A stretch of DNA of 64,000 bases from NCBI RefSeq assembly GCF_041224425.1, contig NZ_JBGFGL010000077.1:416947-480946 (forward strand), in the 5' to 3' direction. Origin of the DNA: Psychroserpens sp041224425. Its GTDB lineage: Bacteria; Bacteroidota; Bacteroidia; Flavobacteriales; Flavobacteriaceae. Shown piece by piece: positions 51,433 to 60,726 of this stretch (the first letter of the stretch is position 1; each line of letters opens with the position of its first letter). The translations under genes were made by a program, and so were the position numbers. The notes below the pieces were generated by a model. It saw only the letters and a program-made list of their open reading frames with translations. It did no database searches and was not told where the DNA came from.

Positions 51433-52611
51433 ATGAGCAAAGAAGTAGTTATTGTATCTGCTGCAAGAACTCCAATAGGAAGTTTTTTAGGTGCCTTATC
51501 AACGGTTCCAGCACCTCGATTAGGCGCTGTAGCAATTAAAGGTGCATTAGATAAAATCAATCTAAATCCAGAACTTGTTGAAGAAGTATTGATGGGAAAT
51601 GTTGTTCAGGCGGGAACTGGTCAAGCTCCTGCGAGACAAGCAGCAATTTATGCTGGGATTCCAGACACTGTTCCATGTACTACCGTAAATAAAGTATGTT
51701 CTTCTGGTATGAAAGCTGTCATGCAAGCTGCTCAAGCTATTGCTTTAGGTGATGCTGAAATTATAGTTGCTGGTGGAATGGAGAACATGAGTTTGATCCC
51801 TCATTATTACCACGCAAGAAGCGCAACCAAATTCGGTCCAGCTACATTGGAAGATGGCATGCAAAAAGATGGACTTGTAGATGCTTATGATAACAATGCC
51901 ATGGGAGTTTGTGCTGATGCTTGTGCTGTAGAATACAATTTCTCACGTGAAGATCAGGATGCTTTTGCTATACAATCTTACAACCGTTCTGCTGCTGCTT
52001 GGGAAGCTGGAAAATTTGACAACGAAGTTGTTCCTGTTGAAGTGCCACAGAGACGTGGAGATGCCATTGTGGTTTCAAAAGATGAGGAATACTCTAATGT
52101 GAGAATGGAAAAAATTCCGTCGTTAAGACCAGCATTTACTAAAGACGGAACCGTTACTGCCGCTAATGCCTCAACTATAAATGATGGTGCAGGCGCTATG
52201 GTTTTAATGAGTAAGGAAAAAGCAGAGTCATTAGGTCTAAAACCTTTAGCTACAATAAAAAGTTATGCCGATGCTGCACAAGAACCTAAATGGTTTACAA
52301 CGGCTCCTGCCAAAGCCTTACCAAAAGCTTTGAATAAAGCTGGTGTTGCTATTGAAGACGTTGATTATTTTGAATTTAACGAAGCGTTTTCGGTTGTAGG
52401 ACTTGCCAACATGAAGATATTAGGTCTTAAAGATTCTAACGTTAATGTCAATGGAGGTGCCGTATCTCTTGGGCACCCACTAGGCTGTTCAGGTGTACGA
52501 ATACTGATAACTTTATTGAACGTTCTTGAACAAAACAATGCCAAAATTGGCGCAGCCGCTATTTGTAATGGTGGTGGTGGAGCTTCAGCGATGGTTATTG
52601 AACGTAATTAA
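51433..52611 (+). CDS. Acetyl-CoA C-acyltransferase (thiolase)
   Basis: A 392-residue thiolase from the ATG at 51433 (MSKEVVIVSAARTPIGSF, the family's standard N-terminus). It catalyses reversible condensation of two acetyl-CoA or thiolysis of 3-ketoacyl-CoA. The nucleophilic Cys89 is in VNKVCSSGMKAV. The C-terminal motifs NEAFSVV, GGAVSLGHPLGCSG and CNGGGGASAMVIE carry the catalytic His and Cys. Biosynthetic versus degradative role is not distinguishable. No other beta-oxidation gene is adjacent. The NlpC/P60 gene follows 9 bp downstream. Earlier in-frame starts (TTG 51370, ATG 51394) precede or overlap a -7 element. Confidence 0.95.
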   Translation: MSKEVVIVSAARTPIGSFLGALSTVPAPRLGAVAIKGALDKINLNPELVEEVLMGNVVQAGTGQAPARQAAIYAGIPDTVPCTTVNKVCSSGMKAVMQAAQAIALGDAEIIVAGGMENMSLIPHYYHARSATKFGPATLEDGMQKDGLVDAYDNNAMGVCADACAVEYNFSREDQDAFAIQSYNRSAAAWEAGKFDNEVVPVEVPQRRGDAIVVSKDEEYSNVRMEKIPSLRPAFTKDGTVTAANASTINDGAGAMVLMSKEKAESLGLKPLATIKSYADAAQEPKWFTTAPAKALPKALNKAGVAIEDVDYFEFNEAFSVVGLANMKILGLKDSNVNVNGGAVSLGHPLGCSGVRILITLLNVLEQNNAKIGAAAICNGGGGASAMVIERN

Positions 52612-52620
52612 ACTGTTTTA

Positions 52621-53370
52621 ATGCAATACGGAATTTGTAATTTAAGCATTGTTCCTCTTAGAGCTGAACCGAGTGATTCTACTGAGCTTGTTTCGCAAGT
52701 ATTATACGGTGAGTTGTTTAAGGTATTGGAACAGCGTAAGTCATGGAGCAGAATACGATTGGCTTATGACAATTACGAAGGCTGGATTGACAATAAGCAA
52801 TATTTAGAAATCTCTGAAGACGATTACAAAACATTAACAAAAGAGGAACGATTACTATCCGGTGATTTGGTAGAATTCGTTAAAGATCAAAATGAGCAAT
52901 TGCTTACCATTCCCTTGGGAGCTTCATTAAATGCTTTAAATTTATTAAAGCATGATTTTGATGGCCATTCCATTTCTGGAAAACAACCTAAAGATCAACT
53001 TATAAAAACAGCTTACACCTATCTTAATGCTCCCTATCTATGGGGTGGAAAAACGCCTTTTGGAATCGATTGTTCTGGTTTGACACAAATGGTCTATAAA
53101 CTCAACGGTCACGAATTATTGAGAGATGCTTCACAACAAGCTACACAAGGTGAAGCATTAAGTTTTATTGAAGAAAGTGAACCTGGAGATCTTGCTTTTT
53201 TTGACAACAGTGAAGGCGATATCATTCATGTAGGTTTGATGATGGAAAACAATTATATCATTCATGCACATGGAAAAGTTCGTATAGATAGAATTGACCA
53301 TAGTGGAATTTATAATGTCGATAAAAAAATGCATACCCATAAACTTCGGGTCATTAAAAAGATCATATAA
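52621..53370 (+). CDS. C40-family (NlpC/P60) peptidase with SH3-like domain
   Basis: A 249-residue protein. An N-terminal bacterial SH3-like domain (about 1-60: CNLSIVPLRAEPSDSTELVSQVLYGE, GWID) and a second linker domain precede an NlpC/P60 cysteine peptidase (about 125-245). The catalytic residues are Cys151 in GIDCSG, His203 in IIHVGL and His215 in IIHAHG. The family cleaves D-gamma-Glu-diaminopimelate bonds in peptidoglycan stem peptides. No signal peptide is visible, so it likely acts in the cytoplasm on recycled muropeptides. It is followed by a strong bidirectional terminator. Confidence 0.92.
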   Translation: MQYGICNLSIVPLRAEPSDSTELVSQVLYGELFKVLEQRKSWSRIRLAYDNYEGWIDNKQYLEISEDDYKTLTKEERLLSGDLVEFVKDQNEQLLTIPLGASLNALNLLKHDFDGHSISGKQPKDQLIKTAYTYLNAPYLWGGKTPFGIDCSGLTQMVYKLNGHELLRDASQQATQGEALSFIEESEPGDLAFFDNSEGDIIHVGLMMENNYIIHAHGKVRIDRIDHSGIYNVDKKMHTHKLRVIKKII

Positions 53371-53401
53371 AAAAAGCCACTTTTTCTAAAGTGGCTTTTT
53401 T
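53370..53401. terminator. Bidirectional intrinsic terminator
   Basis: AAGCCACTTT and AAAGTGGCTT form a 10-bp stem around a 4-nt loop, flanked by an A-run on the left and a T-run on the right, between convergent genes. Confidence 0.9.
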
Positions 53402-53424
53402 ATTTAAATTATTTGAAGAGCATA

Positions 53425-54690
53425 TTACTCTTTTATTCTCGCTTTATACTTTTTAGCTTTATCTACTTCTCCTATTGCCAAATAGATATTGTTAAGTTGT
53501 TGGAACACATCATTGCTTCCATTTGGGTTATTCACTAAAAAGTCTTCAAGTACTTTAGCTCCCATTCTAAAGAATTCTTCTTTCTGAGCTTTCAATTCAT
53601 CATACTTCTTAAAATCAGCATCTGAAGTTCCTAAGTTGTTCATTTGTTCTACCAACATATTGCCCTCTTCAATGTAAGTTGTTGAAACATTCAATGCGGC
53701 ATCTCTCATAGTTGGATCAAGTTCTAAAGCTTTATTGAACGACTTTCTAGCCGCTTCGTATTGCCCTTCCTTCATCGTCATTACTCCAATATTATAACGC
53801 AATGATGGATTGTTTGGATCTTTAAGAGTCGCTTCTTCCATTAAGGTCTTGAATCTAGCATTATCTTCTAGTTTCAAAGCAATGTTAGCTTCAGAAATAA
53901 TCAAGGATACATCATCAGGATTTTGTGCTCGAGCTTCCTTAATAGCCTCAGTCGCTTTTTCGTCTTCTCCATTACTTATGTAGATAAGAGCGATATTCTT
54001 TACGATTTCAGCAGATTTAGAATCTGTTTTCGTCTCTTTTGGAGCAATGTGGGTTCCTCCTCTAACAGCAATATCTCTAAGTTGTTCACTAGGAAACTGC
54101 TCTTCTTCATTCGTTTCTTTGTTTATAGCTGTGTATTCTGTTTGAACACCATTATAACCAAGATCCCTTAACTCTTCATAGTATTTCAGAGATGTTTGAT
54201 AGTCTTGACCTGTAACCGCAGTTGAGGCAGCATAATAAAGATACAATGTATCCTTAGGCGACATACGATAGGCTTTGTTAAAACCATCTGAAGACTTGAT
54301 ATAACGTTTCTCTTTCAAGTCAGTTTGTGCTTGCGTTAAAAAATCACCAAGCATTTTTTCTTTTAACGTTTCAACCTCAGACGTGTACTTCGATTTACCT
54401 GAAGCCTTTTCAACTTCCAATACTTTGTTAAAGTTACTGATGGCATTATTTACATCATCATTGTTTCCAGCTCCATTAGCATATAAAGCTTGTCCTTTCA
54501 AAAAGTAATATTTTGCTTGCATCTTTTCGTCAGCAGAACCCATTAGAGGTTCCGCTAATTTTAAAGCAGCTTTGGCATCGGCAAAATTGTTGTCTCTTAG
54601 TGCTTTTTCAGCATCCTTTAGTTCATCTTTTTGGGAAAACGAAAACGTACTCACTAAAAGTGCTAAAGCAACTACAATTTGTTTTTTCAT
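53425..54690 (-). CDS. Tetratricopeptide repeat protein, secreted
   Basis: A 421-residue protein with a signal peptide (MKKQIVVALALLVSTFSFSQ), followed by helical TPR units throughout: KYYFLKGQALYANGAG, SDGFNKAYRMSPKDTLYLYYAA, EKATEAIKEARAQNPDDVSLI, SLRYNIGVMTMKEGQYEAARKSFNKALELDPTMRDAALN. It is likely periplasmic; TPRs usually mediate protein-protein binding, and no catalytic domain is present. It lies 31 bp downstream of gyrA on the same strand and is probably co-transcribed with it. Confidence 0.88.
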   Translation of the reverse strand: MKKQIVVALALLVSTFSFSQKDELKDAEKALRDNNFADAKAALKLAEPLMGSADEKMQAKYYFLKGQALYANGAGNNDDVNNAISNFNKVLEVEKASGKSKYTSEVETLKEKMLGDFLTQAQTDLKEKRYIKSSDGFNKAYRMSPKDTLYLYYAASTAVTGQDYQTSLKYYEELRDLGYNGVQTEYTAINKETNEEEQFPSEQLRDIAVRGGTHIAPKETKTDSKSAEIVKNIALIYISNGEDEKATEAIKEARAQNPDDVSLIISEANIALKLEDNARFKTLMEEATLKDPNNPSLRYNIGVMTMKEGQYEAARKSFNKALELDPTMRDAALNVSTTYIEEGNMLVEQMNNLGTSDADFKKYDELKAQKEEFFRMGAKVLEDFLVNNPNGSNDVFQQLNNIYLAIGEVDKAKKYKARIKE

Positions 54691-54721
54691 TAGTTTAAAG
54701 TGTTTTTAGTGTTAAATTGTT

Positions 54722-57274
54722 TTATTCGTTGTTATTGTTATCAATAGTTGTGCCATCCTCATTTTCATTTTGAATCTCAGTTGATTCACCCATTGTATCC
54801 TCATCGTCTTCTTCTCCCTTAGTTACTTTAGCAACCGCAGCGATAGAATCATTCCCTTTGAGGTTAATCAGTTTGACACCTTGGGTCGCACGTCCCATAA
54901 CTCTTAAGCTATTGACAGCCATTCTAATCGCAATACCAGATTTATTGATAATCATCAAATCATCTTCATCTGTAACCGATTTTATGGCAACTAAATGTCC
55001 TGTTTTGTCTGTAATGGAAATTGTTTTTACTCCTTTACCACCTCGATTGGTAATTCTATAAACAGCTTCTCCATCTTCAGGATCATCTATATAGGTACGT
55101 TTACCATAGCCCTTTTCAGAAACAACCAATACTGATTCTTCTTGTGGATTCTCAATGGCAATCATACCAACGACCTCATCCTTATCATCAGCTAATGTGA
55201 TACCTCTAACACCTGAAGCATTTCGTCCCATTGGGCGCGTTTTGGCTTCTTCGAATCTAATGGCCTTTCCTGATTTTAGAGCCAACATTACCTGGCTGTC
55301 TCCAGTTGTAAGCTTTGCTTCCAACAACTCATCATTTTCTTTAATGGTAATCGCATTGATTCCATTGGTTCTCGGACGTGAATACTGTTCTAAAGATGTT
55401 TTCTTAACCTGTCCATTCTTAGTAGCCATTATGACAAAATGACTGTTGATGTAGTCCTCATCTTTTAAGTCTTGGGTACAGATAAAAGCCATCACCTTAT
55501 CATCTTGTTCAATATTGATCAAATTCTGTATGGCTCTACCTTTAGACGTCTTACTGCCTTCTGGAATTTCATAAACACGCATCCAGAAACATTTTCCTTT
55601 TTGAGTAAAGAATAGCATGTATTGGTGGTTTGTTCCTACAAACAGATCTTCTAAGAAATCCTCATTTCTTGTAGTAGAAGCTTTTTGTCCAACACCTCCT
55701 CTATTTTGGGTTTTGTATTCGGTAAGAGACGTACGCTTGATATAACCAGCATGAGAAATAGTAATAACTACCTTTTCATCTGGAATCATATCTTCTATAC
55801 TTAAGTCACCACCTGCATATTCTATAACCGATCGTCTTTCATCACCGTATTTTTCCTTAACAACCTCAAGCTCCTCTTTAATAATATCCATTCGACGTTC
55901 TTTTTTATCGAGAATGTCTTTAAGGTCTTCAATGGTCTTCATCAAATCGTCATATTCAGAACGCAATTTATCTTGCTCCAGTCCTGTTAATTGACGTAGA
56001 CGCATTTCTACAATAGCTTTCGCTTGAATCTCTGAAAGCTCAAAACGTTCAATTAACTTTTCCCTAGCTTCTTCAGCATTTGAAGACGCTCTGATCAAAG
56101 CAATCACTTCATCAATATTATCTGAAGCAATAATAAGACCTTCTAAAATATGTGCGCGTTCTTCAGCTTTACGCAATTCGTATGTTGTACGTCTCACAAC
56201 CACCTCATGTCTGTGATCAACAAAGTGAAGTATCAAATCTTTAAGATTCAATAACTGAGGTCTTCCGTTGACTAAAGCAATATTATTAACACTGAAAGAC
56301 GATTGTAGCGCAGTGTATTTATAAAGCTTATTTAATACTATGTTTGGGATGGCATCACGTTTCAGAACGTATACTATTCGCATTCCATTTCTATCGGATT
56401 CATCACGTATAGAAGCAATACCATCCAATTTTTTGTCATTAATCAAGTCTGCAGTCTTTTTAATCATATCTGCTTTATTGACTTGATATGGAATCTCGTT
56501 CACGATAATACACTCCCTTCCGTCTACTTCCTCGACATTGGCCTTACCTCGCATCACTATACGTCCACGCCCTGTATGAAAAGCCTCTTTCACGCCATCA
56601 TAACCATAGATTGTTCCACCTGTTGGGAAATCTGGCGCTTTGACATGTTGCATTAACTCATCAATCTCAATATCGTTGTTATCAATGTAAGCAATGGTTC
56701 CATTAACAACTTCAGTAAGATTATGAGGAGGCATATTGGTTGCCATACCAACAGCAATACCTGAAGCACCATTAACCAATAAACCTGGAATTCTAGTAGG
56801 TAAAACCGTAGGCTCCTGTAAAGTATCGTCAAAATTTAATTTATGGTCAACTGTTTCCTTGTCAATATCGGCAAGCATTTCCTCAGAAATCTTTTGCATT
56901 CTCGCTTCTGTATAACGCATTGCTGCAGGACTATCACCATCAACTGAACCAAAGTTTCCTTGACCGTCAACCAACATGTATCGCAAACTCCATTCTTGAG
57001 CCATACGAACCATTGTATCGTATACTGAAGTATCACCATGTGGATGATATTTTCCAAGTACCTCACCAACAATTCTAGCTGATTTCTTATATGCTGTATT
57101 AGACCTTACTCCAAGTTCATGCATTCCAAACAATACACGTCTATGAACCGGTTTTAATCCATCTCGTACATCTGGAAGTGCTCGTGACACAATGACCGAC
57201 ATTGAATAATCAATGTAAGCCGATTTCATTTCATCTTCAATGTTAATTGGAATCAGTTTTTCTCCTTCTGCCAT
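54722..57274 (-). CDS. gyrA: DNA gyrase subunit A
   Basis: An 850-residue GyrA. The breakage-reunion domain has the catalytic Tyr121 (AAMRYTEARM). The quinolone-resistance region is HPHGDTSVYD at 77-86; the residue equivalent to E. coli Ser83 is Thr82 and the Asp87 equivalent is Asp86. The beta-pinwheel C-terminal domain follows, with a GyrA-box-like QNRGGVG at its first blade, where E. coli has QRRGGKG. The last 40 residues form an acidic tail (GEEDDEDTMGES, NENEDGTT). It introduces negative supercoils with GyrB, which is not in the window. It is divergent from clpC across a 256-bp AT-rich region. Confidence 0.97.
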   Translation of the reverse strand: MAEGEKLIPINIEDEMKSAYIDYSMSVIVSRALPDVRDGLKPVHRRVLFGMHELGVRSNTAYKKSARIVGEVLGKYHPHGDTSVYDTMVRMAQEWSLRYMLVDGQGNFGSVDGDSPAAMRYTEARMQKISEEMLADIDKETVDHKLNFDDTLQEPTVLPTRIPGLLVNGASGIAVGMATNMPPHNLTEVVNGTIAYIDNNDIEIDELMQHVKAPDFPTGGTIYGYDGVKEAFHTGRGRIVMRGKANVEEVDGRECIIVNEIPYQVNKADMIKKTADLINDKKLDGIASIRDESDRNGMRIVYVLKRDAIPNIVLNKLYKYTALQSSFSVNNIALVNGRPQLLNLKDLILHFVDHRHEVVVRRTTYELRKAEERAHILEGLIIASDNIDEVIALIRASSNAEEAREKLIERFELSEIQAKAIVEMRLRQLTGLEQDKLRSEYDDLMKTIEDLKDILDKKERRMDIIKEELEVVKEKYGDERRSVIEYAGGDLSIEDMIPDEKVVITISHAGYIKRTSLTEYKTQNRGGVGQKASTTRNEDFLEDLFVGTNHQYMLFFTQKGKCFWMRVYEIPEGSKTSKGRAIQNLINIEQDDKVMAFICTQDLKDEDYINSHFVIMATKNGQVKKTSLEQYSRPRTNGINAITIKENDELLEAKLTTGDSQVMLALKSGKAIRFEEAKTRPMGRNASGVRGITLADDKDEVVGMIAIENPQEESVLVVSEKGYGKRTYIDDPEDGEAVYRITNRGGKGVKTISITDKTGHLVAIKSVTDEDDLMIINKSGIAIRMAVNSLRVMGRATQGVKLINLKGNDSIAAVAKVTKGEEDDEDTMGESTEIQNENEDGTTIDNNNNE

Positions 57275-57530
57275 AAAATAAATAATTTGATTTTTTGTAG
57301 GTTTTCAAAACATGCTAAGATAACCAATTCCTTAGTGTTTATAATGAGTTTAAATCGTTTTTTAGTTTTTTTTATTAACAAGATTTAACCGTTTTTTTTA
57401 ATAAGTTCATTGCAAAACATTTTGATTTTGTAAAGTTTTTTTTGTCTATTGTCGTAATTATATATTTAAGGTATAGTTTTTGTCGTTGTATAGTAGTTTT
57501 TATTATTTTTAATGCAGAAAGAGTTTATTT

Positions 57531-60080
57531 ATGGATGATAATTTTTCCCCTAGAGTAAAAGATGTAATTGCTTTTAGCAAAGAAGAAGCCTTGCGTTTAG
57601 GTCATGATTTTATTGGCACTGAACATTTGATGCTGGGTTTACTTCGTGATGGTAGCGGAAAAGCCATTGATATTCTTAGTGCTCTGGAAATCGACTTGAA
57701 CCATTTGAGACGAAAGGTAGAAATTCTGAGCCCAGCTAATCCAAACATTACCGTCTCATCCAACGAAAAGAAAAACCTACATTTAACAAGACAGGCTGAG
57801 CGTGCTTTGAAGACTACTTTCTTAGAAGCTAAATTGTTTCAAAGCTCTTCAATTAACACTGCGCATTTGTTGTTGTGCATATTAAGAAATGAAAATGACC
57901 CAACAACTAAGCTTTTAAATAAGCTAAAGGTAGATTATGATAATGTTAAAGAACAATTCAAATTTATGATAACAAACGAAGATGATTTTCTAGATACACC
58001 GAAAGCTGAATCTTTTTCAGATGATGAAACTACCGATGAAGGTGATGCAAAACAAAATCCTTTCGGACAATCAGGCTCTAAACCTACAAAAAAGTCCAAA
58101 ACACCTGTTTTAGATAATTTTGGAAGGGATTTAACGGTTTTAGCCGAAGAAGGGAAGCTTGACCCTGTTGTTGGACGAGAAAAGGAAATACAACGTGTAT
58201 CTCAAATTTTAAGTCGACGAAAAAAGAACAACCCTCTACTAATTGGTGAACCAGGTGTTGGTAAATCTGCCATTGCTGAAGGTTTAGCACTTAGGATTGT
58301 AAAGCGAAAAGTGTCCCGTATTCTTTTCAACAAACGTGTTGTGACTCTTGATTTGGCTAGTTTGGTGGCTGGCACAAAATATAGAGGTCAATTTGAAGAG
58401 CGTATGAAAGCGGTCATGAACGAACTTGAAAAGAATGATGACATTATTTTGTTCATAGATGAAATCCACACCATTGTTGGTGCTGGTGGTGCTACAGGTA
58501 GTTTAGATGCTTCCAATATGTTCAAACCAGCGTTGGCGAGAGGTGAAATTCAATGTATTGGTGCCACCACTCTTGACGAGTACAGACAACATATTGAAAA
58601 GGATGGTGCCTTAGAGCGTCGATTCCAAAAAGTCATTATAGAACCTACTTCTATTGAGGAAACCATAGAAATCCTTAATAATATTAAAGGAAAATACGAA
58701 GAACATCACAACGTTGATTACACTCCAGAAGCTATTGAGGCTTGTGTGAAATTAACCAGTAGGTATATGACGGAACGCTTTTTACCAGACAAGGCTATCG
58801 ATGCTTTAGATGAAGCTGGATCAAGGGTTCACATTACCAATATAGATGTCCCAAAACAGATTTTAGAACTAGAAAATAAGCTTGAGAAGGTTAAGGAAAC
58901 TAAAAATACTGTTGTTAAAAAGCAAAAGTACGAAGAGGCAGCCAAGTTAAGAGATGATGAAAAACGTTTGGAAAAAGAACTTGCTGTAGCTCAAGAAAAA
59001 TGGGAAGAAGAAACCAAACAACACCGTGAAGTTGTTACTGAAGATAATGTTGCCGATGTGGTTTCTATGATGACAGGAATTCCTGTGAATAAAATTGCAC
59101 AGACTGAAAGTAATAAATTGGCTCAATTACCTGAACTTATTAAAGGTAAGGTTATTGGTCAAGATGAAGCAGTAGCAAAAGTCGTTAAGGCAATCCAACG
59201 TAATCGTGCCGGACTTAAAGATCCGAACAAACCTATTGGTTCATTTATATTTTTGGGTCAAACAGGTGTTGGTAAAACACAGTTAGCCAAAGTGTTGGCT
59301 CGTGAATTATTTGACAGTGAAGATGCCTTGGTAAGAATAGACATGAGTGAATACATGGAAAAATTCGCTATCTCTAGACTTATTGGTGCACCTCCAGGAT
59401 ATGTTGGTTATGAGGAAGGTGGTCAACTTACAGAAAAAGTGAGACGCAAGCCTTATGCAGTTGTATTGCTTGATGAAATTGAGAAAGCGCATCCAGATGT
59501 TTTCAATATGTTGCTTCAGGTTTTAGACGATGGTTATCTTACTGATAGCTTAGGACGAAAGATCGATTTCAGAAATACGATCATAATCATGACCTCTAAT
59601 ATTGGAGCCAGAAAATTGAAGGACTTCGGACAAGGTGTTGGATTCGGAACGGCAGCCAAAACAGCTCAAGCTAACGACAATTCAAGAAGTATTATTGAGA
59701 ATGCTCTTAAAAAAGCATTTGCTCCAGAATTCTTAAATAGAATTGATGATGTAATGGTATTCAATGTTTTAGAGAAAGAGGATATCAACAAAATTATTGA
59801 TATTGAATTGAAGCAACTTATCCTCCGCATCAAGGATCTTGGCTATGAGCTCAAATTAACATCGAAGGCGAAAGATTATATTGCTGACAAAGGTTTTGAT
59901 CAACAGTATGGCGCTAGACCTTTAAAACGGGCTATACAGAAATACATTGAAGATGCTTTAGCTGAAGAAATCATTAACTCGAAATTGCACGAAGGTGACA
60001 CTATTATTATGGATTTAGATTCTAAAAACAATGAGTTATCCATAAAGATTGAAAAGCCTAAAAAGCACTCAGAATCATAA
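57531..60080 (+). CDS. clpC: ATP-dependent Clp protease ATP-binding subunit ClpC
   Basis: An 849-residue Clp/Hsp100 AAA+ unfoldase. The N-terminal domain (1-150) is the double Clp_N repeat. AAA-1 has Walker A GEPGVGKSA (239-247) and Walker B ILFIDEIH. The middle region carries a UVR motif (KYEEAAKLRDDEKRLEKEL). AAA-2 has GQTGVGKTQ and VVLLDEIEKAHPD. The ClpP-docking loop VGF is in GQGVGFGTA, so it should work with ClpP, which is not in the window. It unfolds and feeds damaged or regulatory proteins to ClpP. The length is normal. It is followed by a strong terminator. Confidence 0.96.
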   Translation: MDDNFSPRVKDVIAFSKEEALRLGHDFIGTEHLMLGLLRDGSGKAIDILSALEIDLNHLRRKVEILSPANPNITVSSNEKKNLHLTRQAERALKTTFLEAKLFQSSSINTAHLLLCILRNENDPTTKLLNKLKVDYDNVKEQFKFMITNEDDFLDTPKAESFSDDETTDEGDAKQNPFGQSGSKPTKKSKTPVLDNFGRDLTVLAEEGKLDPVVGREKEIQRVSQILSRRKKNNPLLIGEPGVGKSAIAEGLALRIVKRKVSRILFNKRVVTLDLASLVAGTKYRGQFEERMKAVMNELEKNDDIILFIDEIHTIVGAGGATGSLDASNMFKPALARGEIQCIGATTLDEYRQHIEKDGALERRFQKVIIEPTSIEETIEILNNIKGKYEEHHNVDYTPEAIEACVKLTSRYMTERFLPDKAIDALDEAGSRVHITNIDVPKQILELENKLEKVKETKNTVVKKQKYEEAAKLRDDEKRLEKELAVAQEKWEEETKQHREVVTEDNVADVVSMMTGIPVNKIAQTESNKLAQLPELIKGKVIGQDEAVAKVVKAIQRNRAGLKDPNKPIGSFIFLGQTGVGKTQLAKVLARELFDSEDALVRIDMSEYMEKFAISRLIGAPPGYVGYEEGGQLTEKVRRKPYAVVLLDEIEKAHPDVFNMLLQVLDDGYLTDSLGRKIDFRNTIIIMTSNIGARKLKDFGQGVGFGTAAKTAQANDNSRSIIENALKKAFAPEFLNRIDDVMVFNVLEKEDINKIIDIELKQLILRIKDLGYELKLTSKAKDYIADKGFDQQYGARPLKRAIQKYIEDALAEEIINSKLHEGDTIIMDLDSKNNELSIKIEKPKKHSES

Positions 60081-60096
60081 TCATTTTTGAGAATTA

Positions 60097-60131
60097 AAAA
60101 AGAGCCTTGAAAAGTTTCAAGGCTCTTTTTT
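60097..60131 (+). terminator. Intrinsic terminator after clpC
   Basis: AAAGAGCCTTGAAA pairs with TTTCAAGGCTCTTT around a 2-4 nt loop and is followed by a T-run of eight or more. A strong hairpin. Confidence 0.92.
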
Positions 60132-60164
60132 TTGATTTCATTGCACTATTGATTAACTTTAGAT

Positions 60165-60533
60165 ATGACTGATGTGTTAAAATATGATTTTTGCACTATG
60201 CATATTTATGACAACTATATGATAGTTGTTATTAACGAAGGTGTCACTGTTACTCCAAAACACAACGATGTTTTATTGAATGTTGCTGATACTTATTACA
60301 AGAACAAGGACTTTGTATACATTACACACCGCATTAATTCCTATGCCGTAGATCCTGCGGTTTACAGAGAAACTTCTAAAATTAATAATCTAGCAGGCTT
60401 TTGTGTAGTCTCTTCAGATTACAAAGCTAAGCGCAATGCTGAGATTGAAAAACTCTTTCTAAACAAACCTTTTGAGATTTTCAATACTATTGAGGATGCT
60501 ACAGCTTGGGCTCAACAAATTTCCTCATTTTAG
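60165..60533 (+). CDS. STAS/SpoIIAA-like protein of unknown function
   Basis: A 122-residue soluble alpha/beta protein: strands MHIYDNYMIVVINE and DFVYITHRINSYA, and helices PKHNDVLLNVADTYYK and IEDATAWAQQISSF. The arrangement resembles the SpoIIAA-like/STAS group of small bacterial proteins, which may bind lipids or partners. There is no signal peptide. It is independently expressed between the clpC terminator and the adhesin gene; no regulatory site is clear. Confidence 0.7.
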   Translation: MTDVLKYDFCTMHIYDNYMIVVINEGVTVTPKHNDVLLNVADTYYKNKDFVYITHRINSYAVDPAVYRETSKINNLAGFCVVSSDYKAKRNAEIEKLFLNKPFEIFNTIEDATAWAQQISSF

Positions 60534-60658
60534 TTTAGATTTATTATTGGATAAACCTAATTAGACTATTCACATCCCAACAATTTTTATTCGAGTAAAA
60601 GTTTTAGACATTCAATCCTTTTATAACTGGTGGCCATAAACAAGTTTTATTACATATA

Positions 60659-60690
60659 AAAAAGGCAGCTATTTCTAGCTGCCTTTTGTT
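60659..60690 (-). terminator. Terminator of the T9SS type-A adhesin
   Basis: AAAGGCAGCTA (60661-60671) and TAGCTGCCTTT (60676-60686) form an 11-bp stem around a 4-nt loop. On the minus strand the hairpin is followed by a T-run, and it lies about 40 bp after the adhesin stop codon. Confidence 0.88.
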
Positions 60691-60726
60691 TATTACCCTT
60701 AGGGAAAACCCTAATTATTTATCAGT

